Below are positions 1-6,424 of a stretch of 16,326 nt of DNA, piece after piece (position 1 is the stretch's first letter; the number at the start of each line of letters is the position of its first letter). This DNA comes from Proteiniclasticum sp043951855 (lineage in GTDB: Bacteria > Bacillota > Clostridia > Clostridiales > Clostridiaceae), in NCBI RefSeq assembly GCF_043951855.1, contig NZ_JBINJW010000035.1, positions 1 through 16,326 of the forward strand. The letters are read 5' to 3'. Position numbers and translations under genes: made by a program. Below the pieces are notes generated by a model, which worked only from the letters and a program-made list of their open reading frames with translations, was not told the origin of the DNA and searched no databases.

Positions 1-35
1 AACCAAAGAAACTTTTAATAATTTGATTTTATTCC

Positions 36-46
36 TATGGTATACT
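36..46 (+). promoter_or_regulatory. Extended -10 promoter for the DegV operon
   Basis: The string TATGGTATACT carries a TRTG extension followed by one base and TATACT (41-46), the classic extended -10 of Gram-positive sigma-A promoters. No good -35 is present at 17 bp: the TTGATT at 23-28 is only 12 bp upstream, which fits a promoter that relies on the TG extension. Transcription would start near position 53, giving a leader of about 115 bases before the preferred start of the DegV gene. This is motif reading only. Confidence 0.55.
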
Positions 47-52
47 TAGTAG

Positions 53-94
53 AACATCGGTAATTTTTATTTTAACATAAGCCTCAACGATGTT
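53..94 (+). promoter_or_regulatory. Inverted repeat in the DegV leader
   Basis: AACATCG at 53-59 is the exact reverse complement of CGATGTT at 88-94, with 28 bases between. If transcribed from the promoter just upstream, the two arms would lie at the very 5' end of the mRNA and could close a stem-loop. Function unknown; a 7-bp stem with a large loop could also be chance. Confidence 0.3.
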
Positions 95-124
95 ATGGAA
101 TTATTATACTTACTAAACTACACG

Positions 125-158
125 AAAAGGAGGATGCTCGATTTACCTGTAAATCGGG
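125..158 (+). promoter_or_regulatory. Shine-Dalgarno followed by hairpin before the DegV start
   Basis: A strong SD (AAAAGGAGG, 125-133) directly abuts an in-frame ATG (134-136), too close for normal initiation. Next comes a hairpin: CTCGATTTA (137-145) pairs with TAAATCGGG (150-158) around the tetraloop CCTG, nine pairs including one G-U. The next in-frame ATGs are at 167 and 170. Folding the hairpin brings the SD to an effective 11 bases from ATG 167, within a workable range. The start therefore probably depends on this fold. Confidence 0.5.
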
Positions 159-166
159 ATAATGCA

Positions 167-1057
167 ATGATGAATTTTAAAATCTTAACTGATTCCGGAT
201 GCGATATGCCTTTCGAAAAGCTTCATGAACAGGGGGTTGATGTCATCGGTATGGCAGTGAACTTCAACGGCAAGGAATACATTGAAGACAACTGGCAAAG
301 TATCGATGCACACAGCTACTACAATGCTTTAAAAGAAGGTGCCATGCCAACCACAAGTCAGATCACTCCTGCCCGTTTTTATGAATTTTTCAGACCCTAC
401 CTGGAAGAAGGCTTAGATGTTCTCTATGTGGGATTCTCTTCTTCTCTGAGCGGAACTTTCGGTGCAGCCAATGTTGCCCGGAATATGCTGAAGGAAGACT
501 ATCCTGAAAGAAGAGTGGAACTTGTGGACACCATGAGCGCTTCCGTCGGTGTATCTCTTCTGGTTCTGGAAGCTGCAAAGATGCAGAAGAGCGGCTCCTC
601 CATGGATGACATCATAAAGGTACTGGAAGAAAAGAAGTTCCACGTGAACCACATCTTCACGGTGGACGATCTCAACCATCTGAAAAGAGGTGGACGTGTC
701 TCCAGCTTTTCAGCTGCCATGGGCACCATGCTTTCCATAAAGCCCATTCTGTATATGAGCAGAGAAGGGAAGCTTCTAAACATCGAAAAAGCCAAGGGAA
801 GAAAGAAGTCCCTTCATACTCTGGTGGACTATCTGGAAAAAGGCCTTGTGGAGCCCAACTCCTCTAGAGTTCTCATCGCCCACGGCAACTGTCCTGATGA
901 TGTGGCTCTTCTTGAAAAGCTCATAAGAGAAAAGAACCTTTCTACGGACATCACATCCGTGACCATGGGCATGACCATCGGCGCGCATACAGGTGCCAAT
1001 GTGATCAATATGGTCTTCTTCGGAAAAGACCGTGAAGAGACCCTCAGTAAAGCATAG
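167..1057 (+). CDS. DegV family fatty-acid-binding protein (FakB-like)
   Basis: DegV proteins bind a fatty acid in the cytosol; the FakB members present it to the kinase FakA, which makes acyl-phosphate for phospholipid synthesis. From ATG 167 the protein is about 296 residues, the usual family size (280-290). Visible landmarks are the N-terminal strand FKILTDSGCD, the TTSQ motif near residues 62-65, the SSSLSGT segment near 91-97, the HLKRGGRV segment in the second domain, KPIL, and the late IGAHTGAN glycine-rich loop. The reading frame is open back to ATG 95, but the family begins at about M167/M170 and the leader hairpin lies inside any longer version. A small membrane protein follows after 12 bases. 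No fakA homologue is in the window, so which fatty acid and which partner are unknown. Family assignment is firm; the FakB role is inference. Confidence 0.92.
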   Translation: MMNFKILTDSGCDMPFEKLHEQGVDVIGMAVNFNGKEYIEDNWQSIDAHSYYNALKEGAMPTTSQITPARFYEFFRPYLEEGLDVLYVGFSSSLSGTFGAANVARNMLKEDYPERRVELVDTMSASVGVSLLVLEAAKMQKSGSSMDDIIKVLEEKKFHVNHIFTVDDLNHLKRGGRVSSFSAAMGTMLSIKPILYMSREGKLLNIEKAKGRKKSLHTLVDYLEKGLVEPNSSRVLIAHGNCPDDVALLEKLIREKNLSTDITSVTMGMTIGAHTGANVINMVFFGKDREETLSKA

Positions 1058-1069
1058 AAGGGAGTTCAT

Positions 1070-1576
1070 ATGATGCCAAAGGAATCCATGAAAAAGTATA
1101 TCCTAGCTGGAATCACCATACTGACTCTGGTGGAAGCCTACTTTTACTACCGGGCGCTGAAAGACTACATCGGAATCTATCAGGCCTCCATCTTCATTCC
1201 ACTTCTGCTTCAGCCCATCTTCTATCGGAAGCTCTTTCAGAGCGGTGAAAAATTGTCGCTGAAAAGCTGGAAGCTCTCGTCCATGATTATGGTGAGCCTT
1301 CTGCTTCCTGTACTCATCTGGTACACGATACCTGACTATACCTACGAGGAAGGAAAAGCACTTGTGGAAGCATCTATGGATGAAAGCGTGGATTTTCCAG
1401 AGCAGGAATTCCAGAGCCGCACCATCCCAGCCATGGGCAGACAGAAAGGCATCCTGCATAGCAATAGAATCTATTACTATACGGTTGAAGCGGACGGGGT
1501 CACAAGCTATCATGTGGTGGATCCCCTGACAGGTGAAGTCCAGGAGCTGGAAGAGGATTATTTCAGAAGAGAATAA
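1070..1576 (+). CDS. Small membrane protein, unknown function
   Basis: I do not recognise a named family. The 168-residue product has three hydrophobic segments, at roughly residues 10-28, 36-53 and 70-88, followed by an acidic soluble tail of about 80 residues. Within the tail, YEEGKALVEASM and the strand pattern ending in YHVVDPLTGEVQELEEDYF look like a single small PepSY-like unit (helix, then strands, with a D-P-x-TG-E-V turn). With three membrane passes this tail would lie on the side opposite the N-terminus, possibly outside the cell. The start has a good ribosome binding site (AAGGGAG, 1058-1064, 5 bases before ATG 1070). It lies 12 bases after the DegV gene and before a strong terminator, so the two are one operon. 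A second ATG at 1073 is equally usable. Confidence 0.75.
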   Translation: MMPKESMKKYILAGITILTLVEAYFYYRALKDYIGIYQASIFIPLLLQPIFYRKLFQSGEKLSLKSWKLSSMIMVSLLLPVLIWYTIPDYTYEEGKALVEASMDESVDFPEQEFQSRTIPAMGRQKGILHSNRIYYYTVEADGVTSYHVVDPLTGEVQELEEDYFRRE

Positions 1577-1603
1577 ATTGAATATTTCAGGTAGATTACA
1601 GGA

Positions 1604-1641
1604 AAAGGGAGCAGATCACAAAACGATGATCTGCTCCCTTT
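1604..1641. terminator. Bidirectional intrinsic terminator
   Basis: A perfect 15-bp stem (1604-1618 pairing with 1627-1641, core GGGAGCAGATCA) encloses an 8-base loop. The plus side continues TTTCCTTTT, and the minus side of the stem also ends in a T-rich run. It sits between the convergent membrane-protein gene (stop 1576) and pepT (stop 1682) and should stop both transcripts. Confidence 0.88.
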
Positions 1642-1681
1642 CCTTTTAACGATTCAATTGAGTTTCTTTGGATTCTCTTGG

Positions 1682-2905
1682 CTACGCTTCTTCTTCCCCG
1701 AAGATCTCGATGAGATTCAGAAGCACTTCCACCGCTTTGTCCATGGAAGCCACTGAGATGAACTCATATCTTCCATGGAAGTTCTCACCGCCGGTGAAGA
1801 TGTTCGGGCAGGGAAGACCCATGTAAGAGAGCTGCGCTCCATCTGTTCCACCTCGGATCGGTTTGATGTCCGGTGTGACACCGGCTTTTTTCATAGCCAG
1901 CTTGGCATTTTCCACCAGATACATGTGAGGCTCGATCTTGGTCTTCATGTTCCTGTACTGATCGTGAAGCTCCACAGTGACCGTACCTTCTCCGTATTTT
2001 TCGTTGAGCGCATCCGCCGCTACCAGCATCTTCTTCTTTCTTTCCTCAAAGGACTCTTCAAAGAAATCTCTGATGATGTAGTCCAGGCTTGTGCCGTCCA
2101 CATCTCCCTTGAACTCATTGAGATGATAGAACCCTTCATATTTCTCCGTATGCTCAGGTGTATCATTTCGATCAAAGAAATCCGCATATTCCATGGCGAT
2201 GAAAATGGAGTTCACCATTTTATCCTTGGCTGTACCAGGATGCACATTTCTTCCTCTGACCGTGACTTTCGCAGAAGCCGCATTGAAGTTCTCAAACTCC
2301 AGTTCTCCAAGAGGTCCTCCGTCCATGGTATAGGCCACATCCGCACCGAAGGCTTCCACATCGAAATGATGGGGTCCACGACCGATTTCCTCATCTGGCG
2401 TGAAGGCCACATGAATGTCTCCGTGGATGAAGTCCTTGTCCTTTACAATATGCTCCAGAGCAGCCATGATTTCAGCTACCCCCGCCTTGTCATCGGCACC
2501 CAGAAGGGTGGTTCCGTCTGTGACCACAAGCTCCTGCCCCACATAACCGGAAAGAGCCGGAAACTCCGATTCCTTGAGTACAATTCCGTTCTCCTCATGG
2601 AGAACGATGTCTCCACCTTCATAATTCACGATTCTTGGATTCACATCCTTCCCGCTCATATCCGGTGATGTATCCACGTGGGCAAGAAGACCCAGTTTCT
2701 TCAGCTTCTTATCCGAGTTGCTCCTGAGAAAGCCGAAAAGGTACCCCTTCTCATCCAGCTTCGTCTCAAGCCCCAGCTCTTCCAGTTCCTTCTTCAGCTC
2801 TTCGATGAGAACCATCTGGCCCTTTGTGGAGGGTACCGATGTGCTGTTTTCATCGGAAGTGGTATCGTATTTGACATACTTCAATAGTTTTTCTACTGTG
2901 CTCAT
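1682..2905 (-). CDS. pepT: Peptidase T (tripeptide aminopeptidase)
   Basis: PepT is a cytosolic dinuclear-zinc aminopeptidase of family M20B that removes the N-terminal residue of tripeptides. From the ATG at 2905 the product is 407 residues, matching the roughly 408 of enterobacterial PepT. The M20 metal and catalytic set is complete: H76 and D78 in LLAHVDTSPD, bridging D138 in LLGADDKAG, E172/E173 in TPDEEIGRG, D195 in YTMDGGPLGE and H377 in GENFHGRYE. The dimerisation domain with VRGRNVHPGTAKDKMVNS lies between. An upstream in-frame ATG (2935) would add ten residues, but GGAGG is correctly placed 7 bases before 2905, so the shorter start is chosen. It lies 60 bases downstream of the yhaM-like gene on the same strand without a terminator or obvious promoter between, so co-transcription is likely. 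Confidence 0.97.
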   Translation of the reverse strand: MSTVEKLLKYVKYDTTSDENSTSVPSTKGQMVLIEELKKELEELGLETKLDEKGYLFGFLRSNSDKKLKKLGLLAHVDTSPDMSGKDVNPRIVNYEGGDIVLHEENGIVLKESEFPALSGYVGQELVVTDGTTLLGADDKAGVAEIMAALEHIVKDKDFIHGDIHVAFTPDEEIGRGPHHFDVEAFGADVAYTMDGGPLGELEFENFNAASAKVTVRGRNVHPGTAKDKMVNSIFIAMEYADFFDRNDTPEHTEKYEGFYHLNEFKGDVDGTSLDYIIRDFFEESFEERKKKMLVAADALNEKYGEGTVTVELHDQYRNMKTKIEPHMYLVENAKLAMKKAGVTPDIKPIRGGTDGAQLSYMGLPCPNIFTGGENFHGRYEFISVASMDKAVEVLLNLIEIFGEEEA

Positions 2906-2956
2906 AAAAGTTCCTCCAAAATTTATTTCATGCATTCATTGCCTGAGTTGTTGTTC

Positions 2957-2973
2957 AGCTTTTCACTAAAGCT
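2957..2973 (-). other. Small hairpin at the yhaM stop codon
   Basis: AGCTTT and AAAGCT form a 6-bp stem with a 5-base loop spanning the yhaM stop codon. No T-run follows on the minus strand, so it is not an intrinsic terminator. It may mark a processing or stability boundary between yhaM and pepT in a shared mRNA, or be chance. Confidence 0.25.
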
Positions 2974-3925
2974 TCGGATTATAGATTCTTCTTCTGTCCA
3001 GCGAGAAAATGCTTTCAGAGAAAGTGCCTGGTTCCAGGTCTCTCACTGCCAGATTGAAGTCAAAGACCCTGGCATCGATCATATCGATGTGGTGCAGAAG
3101 TTCCGCTTCCAGAAACATGGGCTTCACAGGACTTCCATACTCAGGCTCGTAATGATGAGATAGAATCATATGCTGCAGAAGCATCCTCTTCTCATCCGGT
3201 GTTCCAAGTCTGTCGCAGATTCTGTCCACATTTTTGACGCCTAGACTAATATGTCCGAGAAGATTCCCTTCAATGGTATATTCACTGACGATCCCCAGTT
3301 CGGAGGATTCCATTTCATTCATCTTCTCCAGGTCATGCAGGATGATTCCCGCATAAAGAAGATCCGTATTCACTGAGCTGTAGATTCCAGCAATCTGCTG
3401 CCCGAGCTTCAGCATGGTCAGTACATGATACAGAAGTCCGGAACGGATGGCATGATGGTTTCTTTTTGCCGCAGGATAGTACATGATTTTATCCATTTTT
3501 TCTTCCACTGCACTTTCAACCACTTTACGGATGTCCTCATCCTTTATGGAAATGATGTACTTTCGTATTTCATCCAGCATGAAGGTGTTCTTAAGTGGCG
3601 CTGTTTCCACAAAGTCCTCCGGATTCACACCATCCTCGTCTGATGAAAGTCTGATTCTATCGATTTTAAACTGATTGCTGTTCATGAAACTGGTGACTGT
3701 ACCCCTGGCTTTGACCAAATCACTTTCCTTGAACATGGTTTCCATTGCCGCAGGAACCTCCCAGAGTTTACCTGAAATCTCCCCCGTCTTATCTCCGAAT
3801 ATGAAATCCAGATATTTCTTATCGTTTGAATTGGTGGTCTTCAGGTCTACTCTCTTCACGATGAAGAAACAGTCCACACGATCCCCGACCGTCAAATCAC
3901 ATATTTTTTTGCTTGCAAGCTCCAT
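2966..3925 (-). CDS. yhaM: YhaM-type 3'-5' exoribonuclease (OB fold + HD domain)
   Basis: YhaM family enzymes are Firmicute cytosolic 3'-5' exonucleases acting on RNA ends and single-stranded DNA in vitro. From ATG 3925 the product is 319 residues, close to the 314 of B. subtilis YhaM. An OB-fold nucleic-acid-binding region covers about residues 12-95 (KKYLDFIFGDKTGEISGKLW is its core). The HD phosphohydrolase-type metal domain follows, with H167 in LLYHVLTML, H197-D198 in GIILHDLEK, H225 in EGNLLGHISLG, H252, H257-H258 in ILSHHYEPEYGSP and D281. The EGNLLGHI and SHHxEPEYGSP strings are characteristic of this family. The usual HD-G-K turn reads HDLEK here. The frame is open to 4045, but a strong ribosome binding site (AGGAAGGAG) precedes ATG 3925 and a promoter lies inside the longer version, so the short start is right. 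pepT follows. Confidence 0.93.
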   Translation of the reverse strand: MELASKKICDLTVGDRVDCFFIVKRVDLKTTNSNDKKYLDFIFGDKTGEISGKLWEVPAAMETMFKESDLVKARGTVTSFMNSNQFKIDRIRLSSDEDGVNPEDFVETAPLKNTFMLDEIRKYIISIKDEDIRKVVESAVEEKMDKIMYYPAAKRNHHAIRSGLLYHVLTMLKLGQQIAGIYSSVNTDLLYAGIILHDLEKMNEMESSELGIVSEYTIEGNLLGHISLGVKNVDRICDRLGTPDEKRMLLQHMILSHHYEPEYGSPVKPMFLEAELLHHIDMIDARVFDFNLAVRDLEPGTFSESIFSLDRRRIYNPKL

Positions 3926-3950
3926 AAAATTCTCCTTCCTGACAAAATAG

Positions 3951-3979
3951 GTTATAATTAAGTATACAACAACGGTCAA
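3951..3979 (-). promoter_or_regulatory. Sigma-A promoter of yhaM-pepT
   Basis: Reading the minus strand, TTGACC (3974-3979) and TATAAC (3951-3956) are separated by exactly 17 bp. The start point would be near 3944, giving a short leader of about 19 bases that includes the yhaM ribosome binding site. It lies in the 109-base divergent gap shared with the cca gene. Confidence 0.75.
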
Positions 3980-4034
3980 ATGAAGACTAACCTTTCTTCG
4001 ATAATATCTTGACTGACTGGAAAGGATGAGTGCA

Positions 4035-5372
4035 ATGGACATCACCCTGCCAAAAGGCGTCGGCTACATCATAAAAGAACTGAATAAGAACGGTCATGAA
4101 GCCTACGTGGTCGGTGGATGCATCAGAGATATACTCATAGGCCTTCCACCCAAGGACTATGATATCACCACATCGGCAGACCCGGATGAAGTCATCCGGA
4201 TTTTCAGAAAAACCATTCCCACGGGAATCAGGCATGGCACCGTCGGTGTAGTCACCACCGACGGCATTTATGATGTCACGACGTACCGTGCAGATGGGGA
4301 ATACATCAACAGCAGATATCCCGCTAATGTGATCTTCATTGATGATCTTGTGGAGGATCTCAGAAGACGGGACATCACCATCAACGCCATCGCCTTCAAC
4401 ACGGAAAAGGGGATCATTGATCCCTTCGACGGAACATCGGATATCAGGGGGAAAATCATACGGGCTGTGGGAAATCCCATTCTGCGTTTCAAGGAAGATG
4501 CCTTGAGAATCCTGAGAGCCATACGACTGGCCACCACACTGAACTTCAATATAGAAGAGAAGACCCTTTTCGGCATCGTGGAAACCATGGATGGTCTCCA
4601 GTTCATCAGTGTGGAAAGAATCCGGGAAGAGCTCAATACCATCCTTTTATCTGAAACACCCTCAAGAGGAATCTCTATGCTCTTCCAGCTGGGTGTCATG
4701 AAATATGTGATTCCCGAGATCATGCCCATGGCTGTATTCAGCCAGTTCAATCCGCATCACGACAAGGATGTTCTGGGCCATACGCTGGATGTGGTGGATC
4801 ATGTGCCCGCCAAGCTCCATTTGAGGCTTGCAGCCCTCTTTCATGACTGTGGCAAGCCTGGAACCTTCACGGTGGACAGAAATGGAATAGGACACTTTTA
4901 CGGCCATGAAGTGAGATCTGCGGAAATCGCGGAAACCACACTTCTTCGTCTGAAATATGACAGGAAAACCATAAAGAAGGTTCTGACTCTGATCTCGAAC
5001 CATATGGTCAGCATCGATATGAAGAATGAACTGAAACTGAAAAAGCTCATCCGAAAGCTCGAAAAAGAAAACATCAATGACCTGTTTGAGCTCAAAACAG
5101 CTGATTTCGTCAGCAAACCGGAAAACGGAAACACCAGGCTGTTCGAAATCAGTGCGTTAAGAGACCGGATGGTGGATATCATCGAACGGAAGGATCCGCT
5201 GCAGATCAGAGACCTGGCTGTCAGTGGTCAGGATATCATGAACCTGGGCATTCGAGAAGGAAGAGAAGTCGGAAGAATTCTCAATCTTCTTCTGGACAAA
5301 GTCCTGAAAGAACCAAAACTGAATGAAAAGGAAACACTACTTACTATTGCGCGCAAGGAGCTTGACGAATGA
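4035..5372 (+). CDS. cca: CCA tRNA nucleotidyltransferase with HD domain
   Basis: This enzyme builds or repairs the 3' CCA end of tRNAs from CTP and ATP. The class II polymerase-beta-like head is clear: GG at residues 27-28 with R31-D32 (VVGGCIRDILIG), the metal-binding D41-x-D43 in KDYDITTSA, and RRDITINAIAF at about 111-121. The neck and body helices follow (RFKEDALRILRAIRLA), then an HD domain with HTLDVV and H270-D271 in LFHDCGKPG. At 445 residues it is the longer clostridial type carrying an HD domain; B. subtilis Cca, without one, is about 397. The HD domain in such enzymes is associated with 2'/3' phosphate removal from tRNA ends, which is family knowledge rather than something seen here. 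ATG 4026 is in frame, but GGAAAGG abuts it; ATG 4035 is 9 bases from that ribosome binding site and is preferred. Its last bases overlap the next gene. Confidence 0.95.
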   Translation: MDITLPKGVGYIIKELNKNGHEAYVVGGCIRDILIGLPPKDYDITTSADPDEVIRIFRKTIPTGIRHGTVGVVTTDGIYDVTTYRADGEYINSRYPANVIFIDDLVEDLRRRDITINAIAFNTEKGIIDPFDGTSDIRGKIIRAVGNPILRFKEDALRILRAIRLATTLNFNIEEKTLFGIVETMDGLQFISVERIREELNTILLSETPSRGISMLFQLGVMKYVIPEIMPMAVFSQFNPHHDKDVLGHTLDVVDHVPAKLHLRLAALFHDCGKPGTFTVDRNGIGHFYGHEVRSAEIAETTLLRLKYDRKTIKKVLTLISNHMVSIDMKNELKLKKLIRKLEKENINDLFELKTADFVSKPENGNTRLFEISALRDRMVDIIERKDPLQIRDLAVSGQDIMNLGIREGREVGRILNLLLDKVLKEPKLNEKETLLTIARKELDE

Positions 5373-6298
5373 CTGAAAACGTGAAAAACACCATTATTAC
5401 CATGATGATTCTGGGTACTCTGGGTTTCATCCTGAAAAAGAGCAGAGTCACAGACAAGAGAACCGATAAATTCCTTTCACAGCTGCTGGTGAACTTCTGT
5501 ACACCCGCTGTGATGATCTATATCAACCTGACGAATTTTTCCATTGCCACCTTCAGAAACTCCTACAGGAGTATTCTGATCGCAATCCTCACCATGGTCT
5601 TCATGAACGTCATTGCCTATGGCGTTTCCAAGGCTCTTTCACTGCGAGGAATGGAGCAGGGTGAATTCCTGTCCATGGCAACCTTCTCCAACACCATATT
5701 CGTGGGACTTCCACTCATCACAGGGATTTTCGGAGAAAAAGCCGTTCCTTACCTGATGCTTTATTTCATCGCCAATACACTGACCTTCTGGACACTGGGC
5801 ATTTATCAGCTGGTCAGAAGCTCCGGGAAAGCCTTCAGCAGCAAGAATCTTCTGAAGATCTTCAACCCGCCCATCATAGGATTTACAGTGGGTATTCTCC
5901 TGCTGTACTACAATGTGTCTTTACCGACCTATGCCATGGACAGCATCAATTATCTGAGAATCCTCATGACCCCTCTTTCCCTTCTCTTCATGGGCAGTGT
6001 CATCGGCGATCTCAAGATGAGCTCTGTAGGGAGTCCAGTCACCACAGTACTGATTCTTCTGATGCGATTTGTTCTGGCACCGGTTTCGTGTCTTCTTCTG
6101 ATGAAAGCATTCAACATGCCTGAGGATCTTACAAAGGTCTTCATTGTATGCGCAGGACTACCTGTCATGACAAATATCTCCATCGCAGTAGGGAAATATG
6201 GTGGTAACCCCTCCTATTCCTCCTTCATGACTGCACTGACTTCCATCGCATTTATTTTTGTCATGCCTTTCTACTTTGAACTTTTTGCATTCATCTAA
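5369..6298 (+). CDS. AEC family transporter (auxin efflux carrier-like permease)
   Basis: AEC permeases are 10-helix inner-membrane secondary carriers; bacterial members move malate or other small organic acids, but the substrate cannot be read from this sequence. The product is 309 residues, the usual length. About ten hydrophobic segments are visible, near residues 6-24, 35-54, 66-88, 98-118, 124-146, 168-185, 195-214, 222-247, 252-270 and 285-307. Segments that recall the family are NFCTPAVMIYINL in the first half and CAGLPVMTNISIAVGKYGG in the second, the latter containing the conserved proline-containing, broken helix. Its ATG overlaps the cca stop codon as ATGA, so translation is probably coupled to cca. 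An intrinsic terminator follows immediately. Confidence 0.9.
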   Translation: MTENVKNTIITMMILGTLGFILKKSRVTDKRTDKFLSQLLVNFCTPAVMIYINLTNFSIATFRNSYRSILIAILTMVFMNVIAYGVSKALSLRGMEQGEFLSMATFSNTIFVGLPLITGIFGEKAVPYLMLYFIANTLTFWTLGIYQLVRSSGKAFSSKNLLKIFNPPIIGFTVGILLLYYNVSLPTYAMDSINYLRILMTPLSLLFMGSVIGDLKMSSVGSPVTTVLILLMRFVLAPVSCLLLMKAFNMPEDLTKVFIVCAGLPVMTNISIAVGKYGGNPSYSSFMTALTSIAFIFVMPFYFELFAFI

Positions 6299-6305
6299 AC
6301 TTCCA

Positions 6306-6340
6306 AAGAGGATGAGCCTTCACGCTCATTCTTTTATTTT
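6306..6340 (+). terminator. Intrinsic terminator of cca-AEC operon
   Basis: GATGAGC (6311-6317) and GCTCATT (6324-6330) form the core around the 6-base loop CTTCAC, and the stem extends outward to 6306 and 6335 with two G-U pairs. TTTTATTTT closes the run. It lies 8 bases after the AEC stop codon and separates this operon from the SOS-type promoter downstream. Confidence 0.85.
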
Positions 6341-6350
6341 GCGATATTTT

Positions 6351-6364
6351 AGAACATGTGTTTA
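6351..6364. promoter_or_regulatory. LexA/DinR SOS box 1
   Basis: GAACATGTGTTT (6352-6363) matches every position of the Gram-positive DinR/LexA core GAACRNRYGTTY; the outermost C is A here. It lies just upstream of the -35 of the radical SAM gene. Its centre is 31 bp from the centre of a second box, about three helical turns, so two LexA dimers would sit on the same face of the DNA. Confidence 0.8.
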
Positions 6365-6371
6365 ATTTTTG

Positions 6372-6400
6372 TTGTCGTAAAAGAACATATGTGCTATAAT
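6372..6400 (+). promoter_or_regulatory. Sigma-A promoter of the radical SAM/DUF4130 operon
   Basis: TTGTCG (6372-6377) and a perfect TATAAT (6395-6400) are 17 bp apart. Transcription would begin near 6407, with AGGAGG at 6411-6416. SOS box 2 fills most of the spacer and touches the -10, so LexA bound there would block polymerase. Confidence 0.85.
6382..6395. promoter_or_regulatory. LexA/DinR SOS box 2
   Basis: GAACATATGTGC (6383-6394) matches GAACRNRYGTTY except for one base (G in place of the second T of GTTY). It lies inside the promoter spacer and reaches the first base of the -10. Taken alone it would be a medium-quality site; paired in phase with box 1 it is convincing. Confidence 0.72.
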
Positions 6401-6424
6401 TTTCTCAAATAGGAGGCGAGCACT

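Noticed and set aside
95..166. Longer N-terminus for the DegV protein starting at ATG 95
   Set aside because: There is no ribosome binding site before 95, the extra residues do not belong to the family, and the region contains the SD and hairpin of the true start.
1775..2668. 297-codon plus-strand ORF opposite pepT
   Set aside because: It lies wholly antisense to a complete peptidase T with all metal ligands, and its translation shows no domain.
3926..4045. 40-residue N-terminal extension of the yhaM-like protein
   Set aside because: The sigma-A promoter and the strong ribosome binding site of ATG 3925 lie inside it, and it would overlap the divergent cca start.
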